A stretch of 64,000 nucleotides of DNA from Halobellus ruber (GTDB lineage: Archaea > Halobacteriota > Halobacteria > Halobacteriales > Haloferacaceae), in assembly GCF_014212355.1 (NCBI RefSeq), contig NZ_JACKXD010000001.1:271143-335142 (forward strand), given 5' to 3'. The stretch's first letter is position 1, and the number at the start of each line of letters is the position of its first letter. The notes beneath the pieces are model-generated. The model did not search any database. It saw only the letters and a program-made list of their open reading frames with translations, and had not been told where the DNA came from. This document shows, piece after piece, positions 1 through 8,792 of the stretch. A program made the translations under genes and the position numbers.

Positions 1-1373
1 CGGTCTCGACCGACTACGACACCTCCGACGGGTTGTTCTTCGAGCCGATCACGGCAGAGGAGGTCGCCGACGTCGTCGAGGCCGCCGACGCCGACGGCGT
101 GATGGTCCAGTTCGGCGGCCAGACCTCAGTCAACATCGGCCATCCGCTGAAGGCGGAGCTCGACCGCCGCGGGCTGGAGTGTGAGGTCCTCGGGACCAGC
201 GTCGACGCGATGGACTTGGCGGAGGACCGCGACCGGTTCAACCGCCTGATGGACGACCTCGGGATCGCCCAGCCGGCGGGCGGCTCCGCGACCAGCGAGG
301 CGGAGGCGCTCGATCTCGCCGGCGACCTCGGCTACCCCGTGCTGGTTCGCCCCTCCTACGTCCTGGGCGGCCGCGCGATGGAAGTGGTCTACTCCGACGA
401 CGACCTCGAAGAGTACATCGAGGAGGCGGTCCGGGTCTCCCCCGACAAGCCGATCCTCATCGACGAGTTCCTCGCCGACGCCATCGAACTCGACGTCGAC
501 GCGGTCTCCGACGGCGAGCGTGCGATCATCGGCGGCGTGATGGAGCACGTCGAGAGCGCGGGCGTCCACTCCGGCGACTCGGCGTGTATGATCCCGCCGC
601 GTGCGCTCGACGAGGAGACGATGGGTCGCGTCCGCGAGGTCACCGAGGACATCGCGACCGCCCTCGACACCGTCGGCCTGCTGAACGTCCAACTCGCGGT
701 CAAGGACGGCGAGGTGTACGTCCTGGAGGCCAACCCGCGGTCCTCCCGGACGGTCCCGTTCGTCTCGAAGGCGACCGGCGTCCCGATCGCGAAACTCGCC
801 GCGCGGGTGATGGCCGGCGAGAGCTTAGACGAGATCAGTACGGAGGAACAGATCCCCGAGGACGTGAGCGTGAAGGAGGTCGTGCTGCCGTTCGACCGCC
901 TGCCCGGCTCGGACCCCCGGCTCGGCCCCGAGATGAAGTCCACGGGCGAGGTGATGGGCACCGCCGGATCGTTTGCGAAGGCCTACGACAAGGCCCAGGA
1001 CGCCACCGGCAAGCCGATTCCCGACTCGGGTACCGCGTGGATCGACCTCTCGGCCGCGGAGTTCCCCGACCCCGACAGCGAGGCGGGCCAGGAACTGCGC
1101 GACGGGTACGCCGAGTACTTCGATCTCGCGACGTTCGACGCCGAAGAGGAGCTGGTGTCGGCGCTGCGTGAGGGCCGGATCGACGTGGTCGTTTCCCGCG
1201 ACCGCGACCCCCTGGAGGTCTGCGTCGAGGAGGAGATCACCTACTTCTCGACCACCGCCTCCGCGGAGGCGGCGCTCGAGGCCCTCGGCGCGAAGGACGA
1301 CCCGATCGACGTCCAGGCCGTCTCCGACCGGCCGCGCCGCGTCGAGAAGTGGGGCGTCCCCGGCGACGACTGA
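1..1373 (+). CDS. carB: Carbamoyl-phosphate synthase large subunit, C-terminal part (5' end outside window)
   Basis: The large subunit makes carbamoyl phosphate from bicarbonate, ammonia and two ATP, for arginine and pyrimidine synthesis in the cytoplasm. The frame is open from base 3 with no start in the window, so only the last 456 residues of a protein usually near 1,050-1,080 residues are present. The first residues read VSTDYDTSDGLFFEP, the usual start of the second synthetase half. A second ATP-grasp domain follows (MVQFGGQT, then VLEANPRSSRTVPFVSK with its metal-binding Glu and Asn). The last ~120 residues correspond to the MGS-like allosteric domain. The TGA stop shares its last base with the start of an 82-bp palindrome. 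Confidence 0.97.
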   Translation, partial: VSTDYDTSDGLFFEPITAEEVADVVEAADADGVMVQFGGQTSVNIGHPLKAELDRRGLECEVLGTSVDAMDLAEDRDRFNRLMDDLGIAQPAGGSATSEAEALDLAGDLGYPVLVRPSYVLGGRAMEVVYSDDDLEEYIEEAVRVSPDKPILIDEFLADAIELDVDAVSDGERAIIGGVMEHVESAGVHSGDSACMIPPRALDEETMGRVREVTEDIATALDTVGLLNVQLAVKDGEVYVLEANPRSSRTVPFVSKATGVPIAKLAARVMAGESLDEISTEEQIPEDVSVKEVVLPFDRLPGSDPRLGPEMKSTGEVMGTAGSFAKAYDKAQDATGKPIPDSGTAWIDLSAAEFPDPDSEAGQELRDGYAEYFDLATFDAEEELVSALREGRIDVVVSRDRDPLEVCVEEEITYFSTTASAEAALEALGAKDDPIDVQAVSDRPRRVEKWGVPGDD

Positions 1374-1454
1374 TACGGATTATTGTAGTCAATTGCCGGT
1401 CATCGCCGACCCCGTCTCCGGTGATGACCGGTAATTAGTCACAATAATCCGTAT
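1373..1454. repeat. 82-bp imperfect palindrome abutting the carB stop codon
   Basis: The left arm starts ATACGGATTATTGT and the right arm ends ACAATAATCCGTAT. The arms are about 32 nt, nearly perfectly complementary, around a loop of about 16-18 nt. The first base is the A of the carB TGA stop. Size, position and terminal pattern (CTG-ATACGG ... CCGTAT-GAG) match the architecture of the 80-bp family at 7625, 8792, 12156, 32637 and 41329, but the inner sequence differs. It could be a MITE-like element, a transcription terminator, or both. Confidence 0.8.
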
Positions 1455-1700
1455 GAGACACCGGCCTCCCGCTTCTCGCTGCCCACCGTTCGTTCTCCGC
1501 TCGTCGGCCCCCGGAGGTTTAAATCGGAGCACGGGACCACTCCCGGCGTGATCTGAGACCGACCCCGCGTCGGGCCGCGGGTGCCCGGCACGCCGGCGCG
1601 GGGACGACTGCGTGCCGGCTGTTCGCCGCTCGATCCGTACGCCCCGACGAGCCACGGCCGAACGCGTGCCATTCAAGTTCGCCGGGTTCCAGGGTCGCGT

Positions 1701-2312
1701 ATGAAACTCAAGCAGAACATCCGGCACTTCGCGGCCAAGAAGGCGCTGACGATGCCGGTCGTCGGCGACATCGCGACCGAGAAACTCGTCGACCTCCACG
1801 TCCGCGTGTTCGGCGAGAAGGCCGACGCCGACCGCCGCGAGGAGCGGGAGGCGCACATGGAGGCGTTCTTCGATTGCACCTTCGACACCTACGTCCGGGC
1901 GCTGGAGGCGGGCTTCACCGAGGCCGAGGCCCGCGAGATCACCCACATCCAGGCCAACTTCGACTTCTACAACCACGGGTGGACGGAGATGATGGAGTTC
2001 CCCGCCGACGAACTCGAAGAGCACTACGAGCGCTACGAGTCGTTCTTCGAGCGCTACGACATCGACATCGCGAACCCGCTGGGTGACTTCCGGACGCGGG
2101 AGATCCCGACGGCGCCGTCCACCCCCGAGCGGCTGGACGACCCCGAACACCCCCACGCGGCGGGTGGCTTCGCCGACGACGTCTACGTCGAAGGCGAGGA
2201 CGGCGAACTCCGGGTCGGCGGCCGCGAGGAACCCCAGGACGTCGACGTCGACGCGGCGCCGGGACTCCAGGACGTCGACGCCGAGGGCGATGTCGACGAG
2301 TCCGAAGCCTGA
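1701..2312 (+). CDS. Conserved haloarchaeal protein, DUF6149-like
   Basis: A 203-residue acidic protein with no recognised catalytic motif. It opens MKLKQNIRHFAAKKALTMP and is mostly helical with many charged residues up to about residue 135. A Pro/Asp/Glu-rich tail then ends in DVDESEA. I match it by memory to the haloarchaeal family catalogued as DUF6149; no function is known to me. The ATG at 1701 is preferred over upstream starts in the frame because the conserved part begins there. A TATA-like TTTAAAT lies at 1518-1524, too far upstream for a leaderless transcript. The gene ends four bases from the convergent oxidoreductase gene. Confidence 0.75.
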   Translation: MKLKQNIRHFAAKKALTMPVVGDIATEKLVDLHVRVFGEKADADRREEREAHMEAFFDCTFDTYVRALEAGFTEAEAREITHIQANFDFYNHGWTEMMEFPADELEEHYERYESFFERYDIDIANPLGDFRTREIPTAPSTPERLDDPEHPHAAGGFADDVYVEGEDGELRVGGREEPQDVDVDAAPGLQDVDAEGDVDESEA

Positions 2313-2315
2313 GGT

Positions 2316-3665
2316 CTACTCCGCGGGGCCGTCGCGCGCGATCCGGTCGGCCACCTCGTATCCCGCCACGACGCCGCCGTTGAGCGACCGCTCGGGATAC
2401 TGCGCTGCCGACGCCATCCCGGCGTAGTAGACGCCCTCGCCGACTTCCTCCGCCAAATGATAGGGGACGACCAGATCCAGGTAGCCGCGCTCGTAGATCG
2501 GCGCCGCACGCGGGTTGCGCGCGATCCGAAGCTCCGAGACGGACGAGCGATCGAAGTCGGGGAACATCGACTCGATCTCCGAGAGCCACGCCCCCCGGAC
2601 CGCGTCGTCGTCCATCCGCCACAGGTCCTCGTCGCTGTCCTGGACGTAGGCGGCGACGTACAGCAGGTGGTCGCCCCCGTAGCGCTCCCGGTCGACGAAG
2701 TTGGTGTGTTCGATGAGCGCTCCGAACGGCGCGTCGTGGGCGACGTTCAGCCAGTAGGTGTCCAGCAGCGACTCCTCCATCGTTGCGAGCCCGCAGACCG
2801 CCCCCTGGAAGTCGACCTCGCAGGCGTAGCCGGTGAGTTCCTCCAGGACGTTCGGCATTGCGGCCACGACCGCGGCGTCGACTTCGTGAGTCCCGGCAGC
2901 GGGGTCGCCCGATTCGCCGTCCGCATCGCCGCCGCGTTCGACCGTCAGCGACTCCACGTGGCCGTCCGTCACAGTAAGGTCGGTGACGCGTGCGCCCGTC
3001 GTGATGTTCTCCCGGCCCACGGCGTCGACGAGAGCATCCAGCAGCGCGCCGAACCCGCCGTCGAAGTAGCCCAGGATCTCCCCGCGGAGCGGGTCGCGTT
3101 CCCCCCGGAACCGGACCCGACCCAGGAACCACGCCGCGGAGATCTCCTCCTTTCGACTCCCGTACTTCCCGTCCAGGAGGGGATCGACGAAGTTCTCGTA
3201 AACGCTCCGCGTGGTGTGTTCCGCCACGAACTCGCGGACGGTGTCGTGTTCGTACGCCGCGAGGTCCTCGTAGGCGTCGAAGTCCGGTACCCCGCCGCGG
3301 ACGTCGACGCCGAGCGTGAGCATCCCGAGCCGGAACTTGTCGTAGAGGCTCATGTGCGGGTACGCCAGGATCTCCCACGGCGTGTTCAGCGGGTGGGCCA
3401 CGCCGTCGACGTAGTAGCCGTTGGTGCCGACGCGCCACTCGACGCGGTCGCCGAGGCCGAGTTCTTCGGCGAGGTCGACGATCGTCTCCTCGGACTTCGA
3501 GAGGTGGTGGTAGAACTTCTCGACGTCGTCGCCGGGGGTTTCATACACCGCTGCGAGCCCGCCGAGATCCTCGGTCGCCTCGAACACCTGCACCTCGCGG
3601 CCCCGCTGTTGGAGCCGGTAGGCGGCCGCGAGTCCGGCGATTCCGCCCCCGACGATCCCGATCAT
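2316..3665 (-). CDS. NAD(P)/FAD-dependent oxidoreductase, amine-oxidase/protoporphyrinogen-oxidase-like
   Basis: A 449-residue flavoprotein. The N-terminus MIGIVGGGIAGLAAAY is a Rossmann dinucleotide motif (Gly6, Gly8, Gly11), followed by an acidic residue (Glu29) that would bind the FAD ribose and then the usual DLGG loop. The C-terminal stretch YYAGMASAAQYPERSLNG resembles the second FAD-contact motif of the amine-oxidase superfamily. Relatives act as protoporphyrinogen or carotenoid-type desaturases or sugar-modifying oxidases, and the substrate cannot be told here. Start 3665 is fixed by the Rossmann motif. It is divergent from thrB with about 75 bases between starts. Confidence 0.85.
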   Translation of the reverse strand: MIGIVGGGIAGLAAAYRLQQRGREVQVFEATEDLGGLAAVYETPGDDVEKFYHHLSKSEETIVDLAEELGLGDRVEWRVGTNGYYVDGVAHPLNTPWEILAYPHMSLYDKFRLGMLTLGVDVRGGVPDFDAYEDLAAYEHDTVREFVAEHTTRSVYENFVDPLLDGKYGSRKEEISAAWFLGRVRFRGERDPLRGEILGYFDGGFGALLDALVDAVGRENITTGARVTDLTVTDGHVESLTVERGGDADGESGDPAAGTHEVDAAVVAAMPNVLEELTGYACEVDFQGAVCGLATMEESLLDTYWLNVAHDAPFGALIEHTNFVDRERYGGDHLLYVAAYVQDSDEDLWRMDDDAVRGAWLSEIESMFPDFDRSSVSELRIARNPRAAPIYERGYLDLVVPYHLAEEVGEGVYYAGMASAAQYPERSLNGGVVAGYEVADRIARDGPAE

Positions 3666-3740
3666 ACCACGGCTACTCGACCGCCGGGAAAGTGCCTTCC
3701 GTTCGCTACCTTTTTGTCCGCGTTGGGCGACCGGACGCGT

Positions 3741-4619
3741 ATGCAGACGGTCAGGGCGCCCGCTACGAGCGCGAACCTCGGAAGCGGGTTCGACGTCTTC
3801 GGCGTCGCCCTCGACCGGCCGATGGACGTGGTCCGCGTGGAGAAGGCCGACCGGACTTCGATCGAGATGAGCGGGGTCGGCAGCCAGTACATCCCGGAGG
3901 ATCCCGACAGGAACGTCGTCGGCGCGGTCGCGGAGGCGCTCGACGCCCCCGCCCGCATCCGGATCGACAAAGGGGTCCGCCCATCGTCGGGACTGGGGTC
4001 GTCGGCCGCCAGCGCCGCGGCGGCGGCGGTCGGACTGAACGCCCTCTACGACCGCGGGCTCTCCCGGTCGGAACTGGTACCGATCGCCGCGGAGGGCGAA
4101 GCGGTCGTCTCCGGGACCGCCCACTCGGACAACGTCGCGCCCGCGCTCCTGGGTGGGTTCACCGTCGCCCGCGAGGGTGCGGTCACCGCCGTCGACGCGT
4201 CGATCCCGCTCGTCGTGTGTCTCCCCGAGATCGCGGTGTCGACCCGGGACGCCCGCGACGTCGTTCCCGACTCGGCGTCGATGGCGGATCTGGTTCACAC
4301 CGTCGGATCCGCGGCGACGCTCGCCGTCGGGATGTGCCGCGACGACCCCGAACTCGTCGGGACCGGAATGGACGAACGCGTCGTGACGCCCGCACGGGCG
4401 GAACTCATCACCGGGTACGAGACCGTCCGGGAGGCCGCCCTCGGGTCGGGCGCGACGGGGGTCACCGTCTCGGGAGCGGGGCCGGCGGTGATCGCGCCGT
4501 GCGGGGAGTCCGACCGCCGCCACGTCGCCGCGGCGATGGTCGACGCCTTCGCCCGGGTCGGCGTCGAATCCCGGGCCTATCAGACGCGTGTCAGCGCGGG
4601 CGCGACACTGTACGACTAA
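3741..4619 (+). CDS. thrB: Homoserine kinase
   Basis: It phosphorylates homoserine with ATP, the step before threonine synthase. It is a 292-residue GHMP kinase: the N-terminal MQTVRAPATSANLGSGFD is characteristic of homoserine kinases, the phosphate-binding loop PSSGLGSSAAS is at residues 81-91, and the C-terminal GVTVSGAGPAV motif lies near residue 250. Length matches archaeal ThrB. ATG 3741 is used because the conserved N-terminus begins there; a Ser/Thr/Lys-rich TTTTTG stretch about 30 bases upstream may serve as the promoter. No other threonine gene is adjacent. Confidence 0.95.
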   Translation: MQTVRAPATSANLGSGFDVFGVALDRPMDVVRVEKADRTSIEMSGVGSQYIPEDPDRNVVGAVAEALDAPARIRIDKGVRPSSGLGSSAASAAAAAVGLNALYDRGLSRSELVPIAAEGEAVVSGTAHSDNVAPALLGGFTVAREGAVTAVDASIPLVVCLPEIAVSTRDARDVVPDSASMADLVHTVGSAATLAVGMCRDDPELVGTGMDERVVTPARAELITGYETVREAALGSGATGVTVSGAGPAVIAPCGESDRRHVAAAMVDAFARVGVESRAYQTRVSAGATLYD

Positions 4620-4676
4620 CGGTAGTGACCACCGACGGCGTCGAAAAGCGGGACGGACAAAAACGGTCGGACCGGT

Positions 4677-5585
4677 TCAGACGCCGCGGCCCTGGATCTT
4701 CTCTTCCTCGGGCAGGCTGGCGTTGGACTCGCCTTTCATCCCCTTGCCGAGGTCCGAGGCGATCTCGGCGAGCACGTCGGGGTCGTCCCAGTTGTTGACC
4801 GCCTCGACGATCGCTCTCCCCATCGCCGGAGGGTTCTCCGCGCCGAAGATCCCGGAGCCGACGAAGATGCCGTCACAGCCGTGGTGCATCATCAGGGCGG
4901 CGTCGGCCGGCGTCGCGATCCCGCCGGCCGCGAAGTTCACGACCGGGAGCCGACCCATCTCGGCGGTCTCGTGGACCAGGTCCGCGGGCGCCTCGTGTTC
5001 GCGGGCCCACTTTTCGCGTTCCTCGTGGGTCTTGCCCTCGATCTCGCGGATGGCGCTTTTGATGTTGCGCTGGTGGTGGACCGCCTGGTTCACGTCGCCG
5101 GTGCCGGCCTCGCCCTTCGTCCGGATCATCGCCGCGCCCTCGTCGATCCGGCGCAGGGCCTCCTGAAGGTTGCGCGCGCCGCAGACGAACGGGGCGGTGA
5201 AGTCCCGCTTGTCGATGTGGTAGCGGTCGTCGGCGGGCGTCAGCACCTCCGACTCGTCGATCATGTCGACCCCGACGGCCTCCAGGATCTGTGCCTCCTT
5301 GGTGTGGCCGATCCGGGATTTCCCCATCGCGGGGATCGACACGGATTCGACGATGTTCTGTACCTCTGCGGGGTCGGGCATCCGTGCGACGCCGCCGCGT
5401 TTCCGGATGTCGGCGGGGACGGCTTCGAGCGCCATCACCGCGACGGCGCCGGCTTCCTCGGCGATCCGTGCCTGTTCGGCGTCGACGACGTCCATAATCA
5501 CGCCGCCCTTCTGCATCCGCGCGAACCCGCGCTTGACCAGCTCGGTCCCGCGGCGGAGTTCGGACAGATCAGTCTCCTCGGACAT
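4677..5585 (-). CDS. pdxS: Pyridoxal 5'-phosphate synthase, PdxS subunit
   Basis: The PLP-synthase subunit joins ribose 5-phosphate, glyceraldehyde 3-phosphate and ammonia (the latter from PdxT) into PLP. The protein has 302 residues in a single TIM barrel. Asp32 in MDVVD, Lys89 in [10 protein letters not shown] and Lys157 in [10 protein letters not shown] correspond to the conserved catalytic residues of the family. ATG 5585 gives the usual N-terminus ([20 protein letters not shown]); the longer open frame upstream runs through a non-coding tandem repeat. pdxT is not in the window. The repeat array at 5642-5750 separates it from the divergent gene at 5777. Confidence 0.97.
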   Translation of the reverse strand: MSEETDLSELRRGTELVKRGFARMQKGGVIMDVVDAEQARIAEEAGAVAVMALEAVPADIRKRGGVARMPDPAEVQNIVESVSIPAMGKSRIGHTKEAQILEAVGVDMIDESEVLTPADDRYHIDKRDFTAPFVCGARNLQEALRRIDEGAAMIRTKGEAGTGDVNQAVHHQRNIKSAIREIEGKTHEEREKWAREHEAPADLVHETAEMGRLPVVNFAAGGIATPADAALMMHHGCDGIFVGSGIFGAENPPAMGRAIVEAVNNWDDPDVLAEIASDLGKGMKGESNASLPEEEKIQGRGV

Positions 5586-5641
5586 ACAATCCCGTAACGG
5601 TCGGACATACTTAAGGGAATCACCCGCGCGCGCGATGGGTC

Positions 5642-5750
5642 GGGCGACGATCCGGCACCCATCGGGCGACGATCCGGCACCCATCGGGCGACGATCCGGC
5701 ACCCATCGGGCGACGATCCGGCACCCATCGGGCGACGAACCGGCACCCAT
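5642..5750. repeat. Five tandem 22-bp repeats between divergent promoters
   Basis: Units start at 5642, 5664, 5686, 5708 and 5730. The first four are identical, beginning GGGCGACGATCCGG and ending CACCCATC. The fifth has one substitution (T to A in the centre) and lacks the final C. The array is 57 bases from the pdxS start and 26 bases from the next gene, so it would overlap the promoter of one or both genes. It is compatible with a multi-site operator, or with a simple slippage-prone array. It has no spacer structure, so it is not a CRISPR. Confidence 0.95.
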
Positions 5751-5776
5751 TTGCGCCCGGCACACGAGCGTCCGGT

Positions 5777-6535
5777 ATGGCTTCGCCGCCCGCATCGTCC
5801 TCGGGGTTGCGACGGCTGCTGTCCGGCGACGGGCTGCCGGAACGGGAGGGGCTTCCCCGGTGGGTCGCGCCGCTCCCGACGTGGCTCGAGAACGTCGGGC
5901 TCCGCCTGGCGTGGGCGGTCGTCGCGATCAACCTGCTCGGAACCGCGTTCGGCTTCTGGTACTACGGCTTTCACCCGATTCCCCTCTCGGATCCGCTCGT
6001 TACCTGGCAGTTCGCGGCCGAACCGGTGGTGATGTGGCCGTTCGTCCCCGACAGCCCGCTGGCGACGCTTTTCATCGCGCTGGCGTTTGCGAGCTGGAAG
6101 CTCGGCCGCCCCAACGAGTATCTCGGTGCCCTGGCCTTCTTCGGCTGCTGGAAGCTGGGGCTGTGGACGCCGTACGTCCTCACGGCCTTCGCCGACGCGT
6201 TCCTGGCGACCACCTGGGGGCCGCTGTACGCGTTCCTGTTCGTGAGCCACCTCGCGATGGTGGTCGAGGCGTTCGTGTTGCACCGGATCTTCGACTTTCC
6301 AACCCGCGCCGTCGCGGTTGCGCTGGCGTGGTACGGGTTCAACGACGTCGTCGACTACTTCGTGCCCATCGTGGGCGACCCACATCACACCTCGCTCCCG
6401 CTCGCGGACGGCGCCGCCGTCGCCGGCACCACGGCGCTGCAGGTCGCAGCCGCGGGTGCGGTCGTCCTCACCTTCCTGGCGACGTTCTTCGCGCTGGCGA
6501 CGCGGGTGGAAAAAGAGAGGCTGCGCCGCCGATAG
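5777..6535 (+). CDS. DUF1405-like integral membrane protein
   Basis: A 252-residue membrane protein with about six or seven hydrophobic helices, for example around residues 40-62 ([20 protein letters not shown]), 90-108, 115-140, 145-170 and 205-240. It ends in a positively charged KERLRRR tail likely to be cytoplasmic. Overall plan and the Trp/Tyr-rich loops match what I recall of the DUF1405 family of archaea and Bacillus; function unknown. ATG 5777 follows the tandem repeat array by 26 bases, which leaves room only for a promoter lying inside the array. Confidence 0.75.
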   Translation: MASPPASSSGLRRLLSGDGLPEREGLPRWVAPLPTWLENVGLRLAWAVVAINLLGTAFGFWYYGFHPIPLSDPLVTWQFAAEPVVMWPFVPDSPLATLFIALAFASWKLGRPNEYLGALAFFGCWKLGLWTPYVLTAFADAFLATTWGPLYAFLFVSHLAMVVEAFVLHRIFDFPTRAVAVALAWYGFNDVVDYFVPIVGDPHHTSLPLADGAAVAGTTALQVAAAGAVVLTFLATFFALATRVEKERLRRR

Positions 6536-6575
6536 GAGCGCACGCTTTTCACCGCTTCTCGCGTATCGGCGACGT

Positions 6576-7625
6576 ATGAGCGAGTACTTCGACGCCGTCG
6601 CCGACCTCCCGCTTTCGATCGAGTCGACCGACCGGACGCGGCACGATCGCGACACGTCGAGCGGGTTCGTCCGGACGACGACCACGTTCCACCTCGCCGG
6701 CGCGGGGGCGGTCGGCCGCGGCGAGGACGTCACCTACGACACCGAGGACCACGACGCCCTCGCGGAGGCGACGTTCGACCTCGCGGGCGGGTACACGGTC
6801 GCTTCCCTTTCGGCGCACCTCGACGATGTCGACCTCTTCCCGACGAAGGAGCCCGAGCGGGAGCCGAGCCGCCACTACCGCCGGTGGGCGGTCGAGTCCG
6901 CCGCGCTCGATCTGGCGCTCCGACAGAACGACCTGTCGCTCGCCGAGGCGGTCGGCCGCGACCCCGCCCCGGTCCGGTTCGTGGCGTCGATGCGGCTGGG
7001 CGAGCCGCCGACCACCGACCGGCTCGACGCCGTTCTCGATACCTACCCCGGGACCGAGTTCAAACTCGACCCGACGCCGGAGTGGGACGCCGACCTGATC
7101 GACGCGGTCGCCGCGACCGACGCGGTCCGGATCCTCGATCTGAAGGGGCTCTACGAGGGGACCCAGGTCGACGCCGACCCCGACCCGACGCTCTACGAGA
7201 ACCTGCTGTCGGCGTTCCCCGACGCGATCATCGAGGACCCGGGGCTCACGCCGGAGACGCGGCCGCTGTTCGACGGCGAGGAGCGGCGGGTCTCCTGGGA
7301 CTACCCGATCACGGGCAGTGCGTCGGTCGCGGACCTCCCCTTCGAGCCGTCGTGGCTGAACGTCAAACCCTCCCGGTTCGGGACCGTCGAGTCGCTGTTC
7401 GAGACCATCGAGTGGGCGGAGGAACGCGGCGTCGCCCTCTACGGCGGCGGCCAGTTCGAGTTGGGGGTCGGCCGCGAGCAGATCCAGCTTTTGGCGTCGC
7501 TGTTCTACCCCGACGGGCCGAACGACGTCGCGCCCGGCGGCTACAACGACCCCGAGGTCCCCGCGGACCTGCCGACCAGCCCGCTTTCGGCGCCGACGAA
7601 CGGCGTCGGGTTGGCGTGGGACTGA
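6576..7625 (+). CDS. Enolase-superfamily (mandelate-racemase-like) protein
   Basis: A 349-residue protein. The C-terminal half reads like an enolase-superfamily barrel: FKLDPTPEW near residue 155, ILDLKGLYEG near 188, AIIEDPGL near 220, a WDYPITGSAS segment near 247 and a GGGQFELGVGR turn near 292. These supply Asp/Glu residues at strand ends, as in the metal site of the family. I cannot assign a substrate. The downstream TGA (7623-7625) shares its last base with palindromic element copy A, so the element supplies or borders the stop. The gene may be co-transcribed with the upstream membrane-protein gene, 40 bases away. Confidence 0.65.
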   Translation: MSEYFDAVADLPLSIESTDRTRHDRDTSSGFVRTTTTFHLAGAGAVGRGEDVTYDTEDHDALAEATFDLAGGYTVASLSAHLDDVDLFPTKEPEREPSRHYRRWAVESAALDLALRQNDLSLAEAVGRDPAPVRFVASMRLGEPPTTDRLDAVLDTYPGTEFKLDPTPEWDADLIDAVAATDAVRILDLKGLYEGTQVDADPDPTLYENLLSAFPDAIIEDPGLTPETRPLFDGEERRVSWDYPITGSASVADLPFEPSWLNVKPSRFGTVESLFETIEWAEERGVALYGGGQFELGVGREQIQLLASLFYPDGPNDVAPGGYNDPEVPADLPTSPLSAPTNGVGLAWD

Positions 7626-7704
7626 TACTGTTGGCTATAACTACCTGAAGATTTTCGACACCCCGGGGTGTCGAAATCCGTCACGGGACGGTAGCCGACA
7701 GTAT
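7625..7704 (+). repeat. 80-bp palindromic element, copy A (plus orientation)
   Basis: It starts ATACTGTTGGCTATAACTAC and ends GTAGCCGACAGTAT; the centre contains the perfect palindrome CGACACCCCGGGGTGTCG. Terminal arms and the centre can both pair, giving a long cruciform. Its first base is the last base of the enolase-like gene's TGA. The family has five copies in this window; orientation is set by the ATAACTAC(C/G)TGAAG half being on the left. Confidence 0.93.
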
Positions 7705-8061
7705 GAGACGGCCGGTGTCTCGAACGACAGCCACGTCGGGAACGGGACCGATGATTGCCGGGGGCGACTTCACAGCTGGGGTGGTTATCTCACGTCGTGC
7801 AACCGAACCGCGGCGATGCGTATATCACGATCCCGACAGGCGGTAGCCGTCGGAATGCAGACACCCCCAGCTCGTCGCGTCCCCCTCCGCCCGTCGCTCC
7901 GCATTCCATCCCCGCCCTTTTCAGTCTGGAATCCGATACGTTCGAGCGGAACCCGCGCGACAACCGTAGCGACGACCGAGTGCGACCAGTTGCGCGAACT
8001 TCGGATCGTGAAACCAATCCCACACTCGTACGTACCCCGGAAATCAACGGAGGTGTGAACT
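7705..8061. other. Intergenic stretch with possible long leader for the wHTH gene
   Basis: No convincing coding frame: overlapping open frames on both strands lack family features. It holds a TATA-like GTATATCAC near 7818-7826 and, at its very end, GGAGGTG seven bases before the GTG start at 8062. A strong Shine-Dalgarno site is uncommon among leaderless haloarchaeal genes, so the downstream gene may have a leader of more than 100 nt. I see no riboswitch-like fold that I can name. Confidence 0.5.
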
Positions 8062-8487
8062 GTGAGCAAGGAATGGGAGCCGGAGAACGTGTTCGAGGTG
8101 CTCGGCAGCGAGGTTGCCCGGCAGATTCTCGCGTTGGCTAGCCTCCGACCCCTATCAGCCGCCGAACTCGCCGAACACTGTGACGTCTCGGAGCCGACGG
8201 TCTACCGACGGGTCAACGCGCTCCAGGAGTACGATATGCTGGACGAGCGGACGGAGCTCAATGATGATGGCCACCACACGAAGCAGTTCAAAACGAATCT
8301 CGACGAGGCACGATTCCGGGTTGAGCAGGGGGAGTTCGAGATCGATATCCAACTCAAGAAGGACTACACTGACAAATTCACGGACTTCTGGAACGATCTG
8401 GAGAAGGGGGCGGAAGACGTCGAAAAAAACGCGAACACTGACTCTCCTCACCGCGATGGTTCGTCTTCTAATCTCAGTGGTGGGTAG
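8062..8487 (+). CDS. ArsR-type winged-helix transcriptional regulator
   Basis: A 141-residue DNA-binding protein. Residues 8-75 form a winged helix: VFEVLGSEVARQILALAS, then the helix-turn-helix LSAAELAEHCDVSEPTVYRRVNAL, then a wing reading LDERTELNDDGHHTKQF. A charged, helical C-terminal part follows. GTG 8062 is chosen because GGAGGTG precedes it. The next gene, a small membrane protein, begins two bases after this stop. Paired wHTH and DUF7521-like membrane genes recur in haloarchaea, and the pair may sense a membrane signal (inference). The pair is bracketed by inverted copies A and B of the palindromic element. Confidence 0.88.
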   Translation: MSKEWEPENVFEVLGSEVARQILALASLRPLSAAELAEHCDVSEPTVYRRVNALQEYDMLDERTELNDDGHHTKQFKTNLDEARFRVEQGEFEIDIQLKKDYTDKFTDFWNDLEKGAEDVEKNANTDSPHRDGSSSNLSGG

Positions 8488-8489
8488 AT

Positions 8490-8792
8490 ATGGCTGAACC
8501 GCCGGAGTTCTGGAGTTTCCTCGTTGTCAACTCACTCCTGTTCATCGCCGGAGGGGCGCTGACGGCACTCAGTTATCGAGCCTTCCTTCGTATCCAGGAA
8601 CACAGCCTCCGTCTCGCATCGGGAGGCTTCGCGCTCATCACGTTCGGTGGACTCCTCGACATCATCTATCAGCTCGGTATCCGCCGGGACTACCGGCTCG
8701 GCGGGCGTGAATCGCTCGCGCTTCAAACGGCCGACAGCCTACTGATCACCGCGGGACTCGTCGTGATCTTCTACGCCCTCTCCCGATACTGA
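8490..8792 (+). CDS. Small membrane protein, DUF7521-like
   Basis: A 100-residue protein with three hydrophobic helices (about residues 7-28, 42-62 and 80-97) joined by charged loops (RIQEHSLRL and RRDYRLGGRES). This matches the DUF7521 type found next to winged-helix regulators in haloarchaea; function unknown. It follows the wHTH stop by two bases and is almost certainly in the same transcript. Its TGA stop (8790-8792) shares its last A with palindromic copy B. Confidence 0.8.
   Translation: MAEPPEFWSFLVVNSLLFIAGGALTALSYRAFLRIQEHSLRLASGGFALITFGGLLDIIYQLGIRRDYRLGGRESLALQTADSLLITAGLVVIFYALSRY

Noticed and set aside
2457-4619. 720-residue plus-strand frame upstream of thrB
   Set aside because: The part before 3741 is antisense to the FAD oxidoreductase; only the thrB part has family motifs.
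5642-5750. CRISPR-like array
   Set aside because: The 22-bp units are contiguous with no spacers and no cas genes are near.
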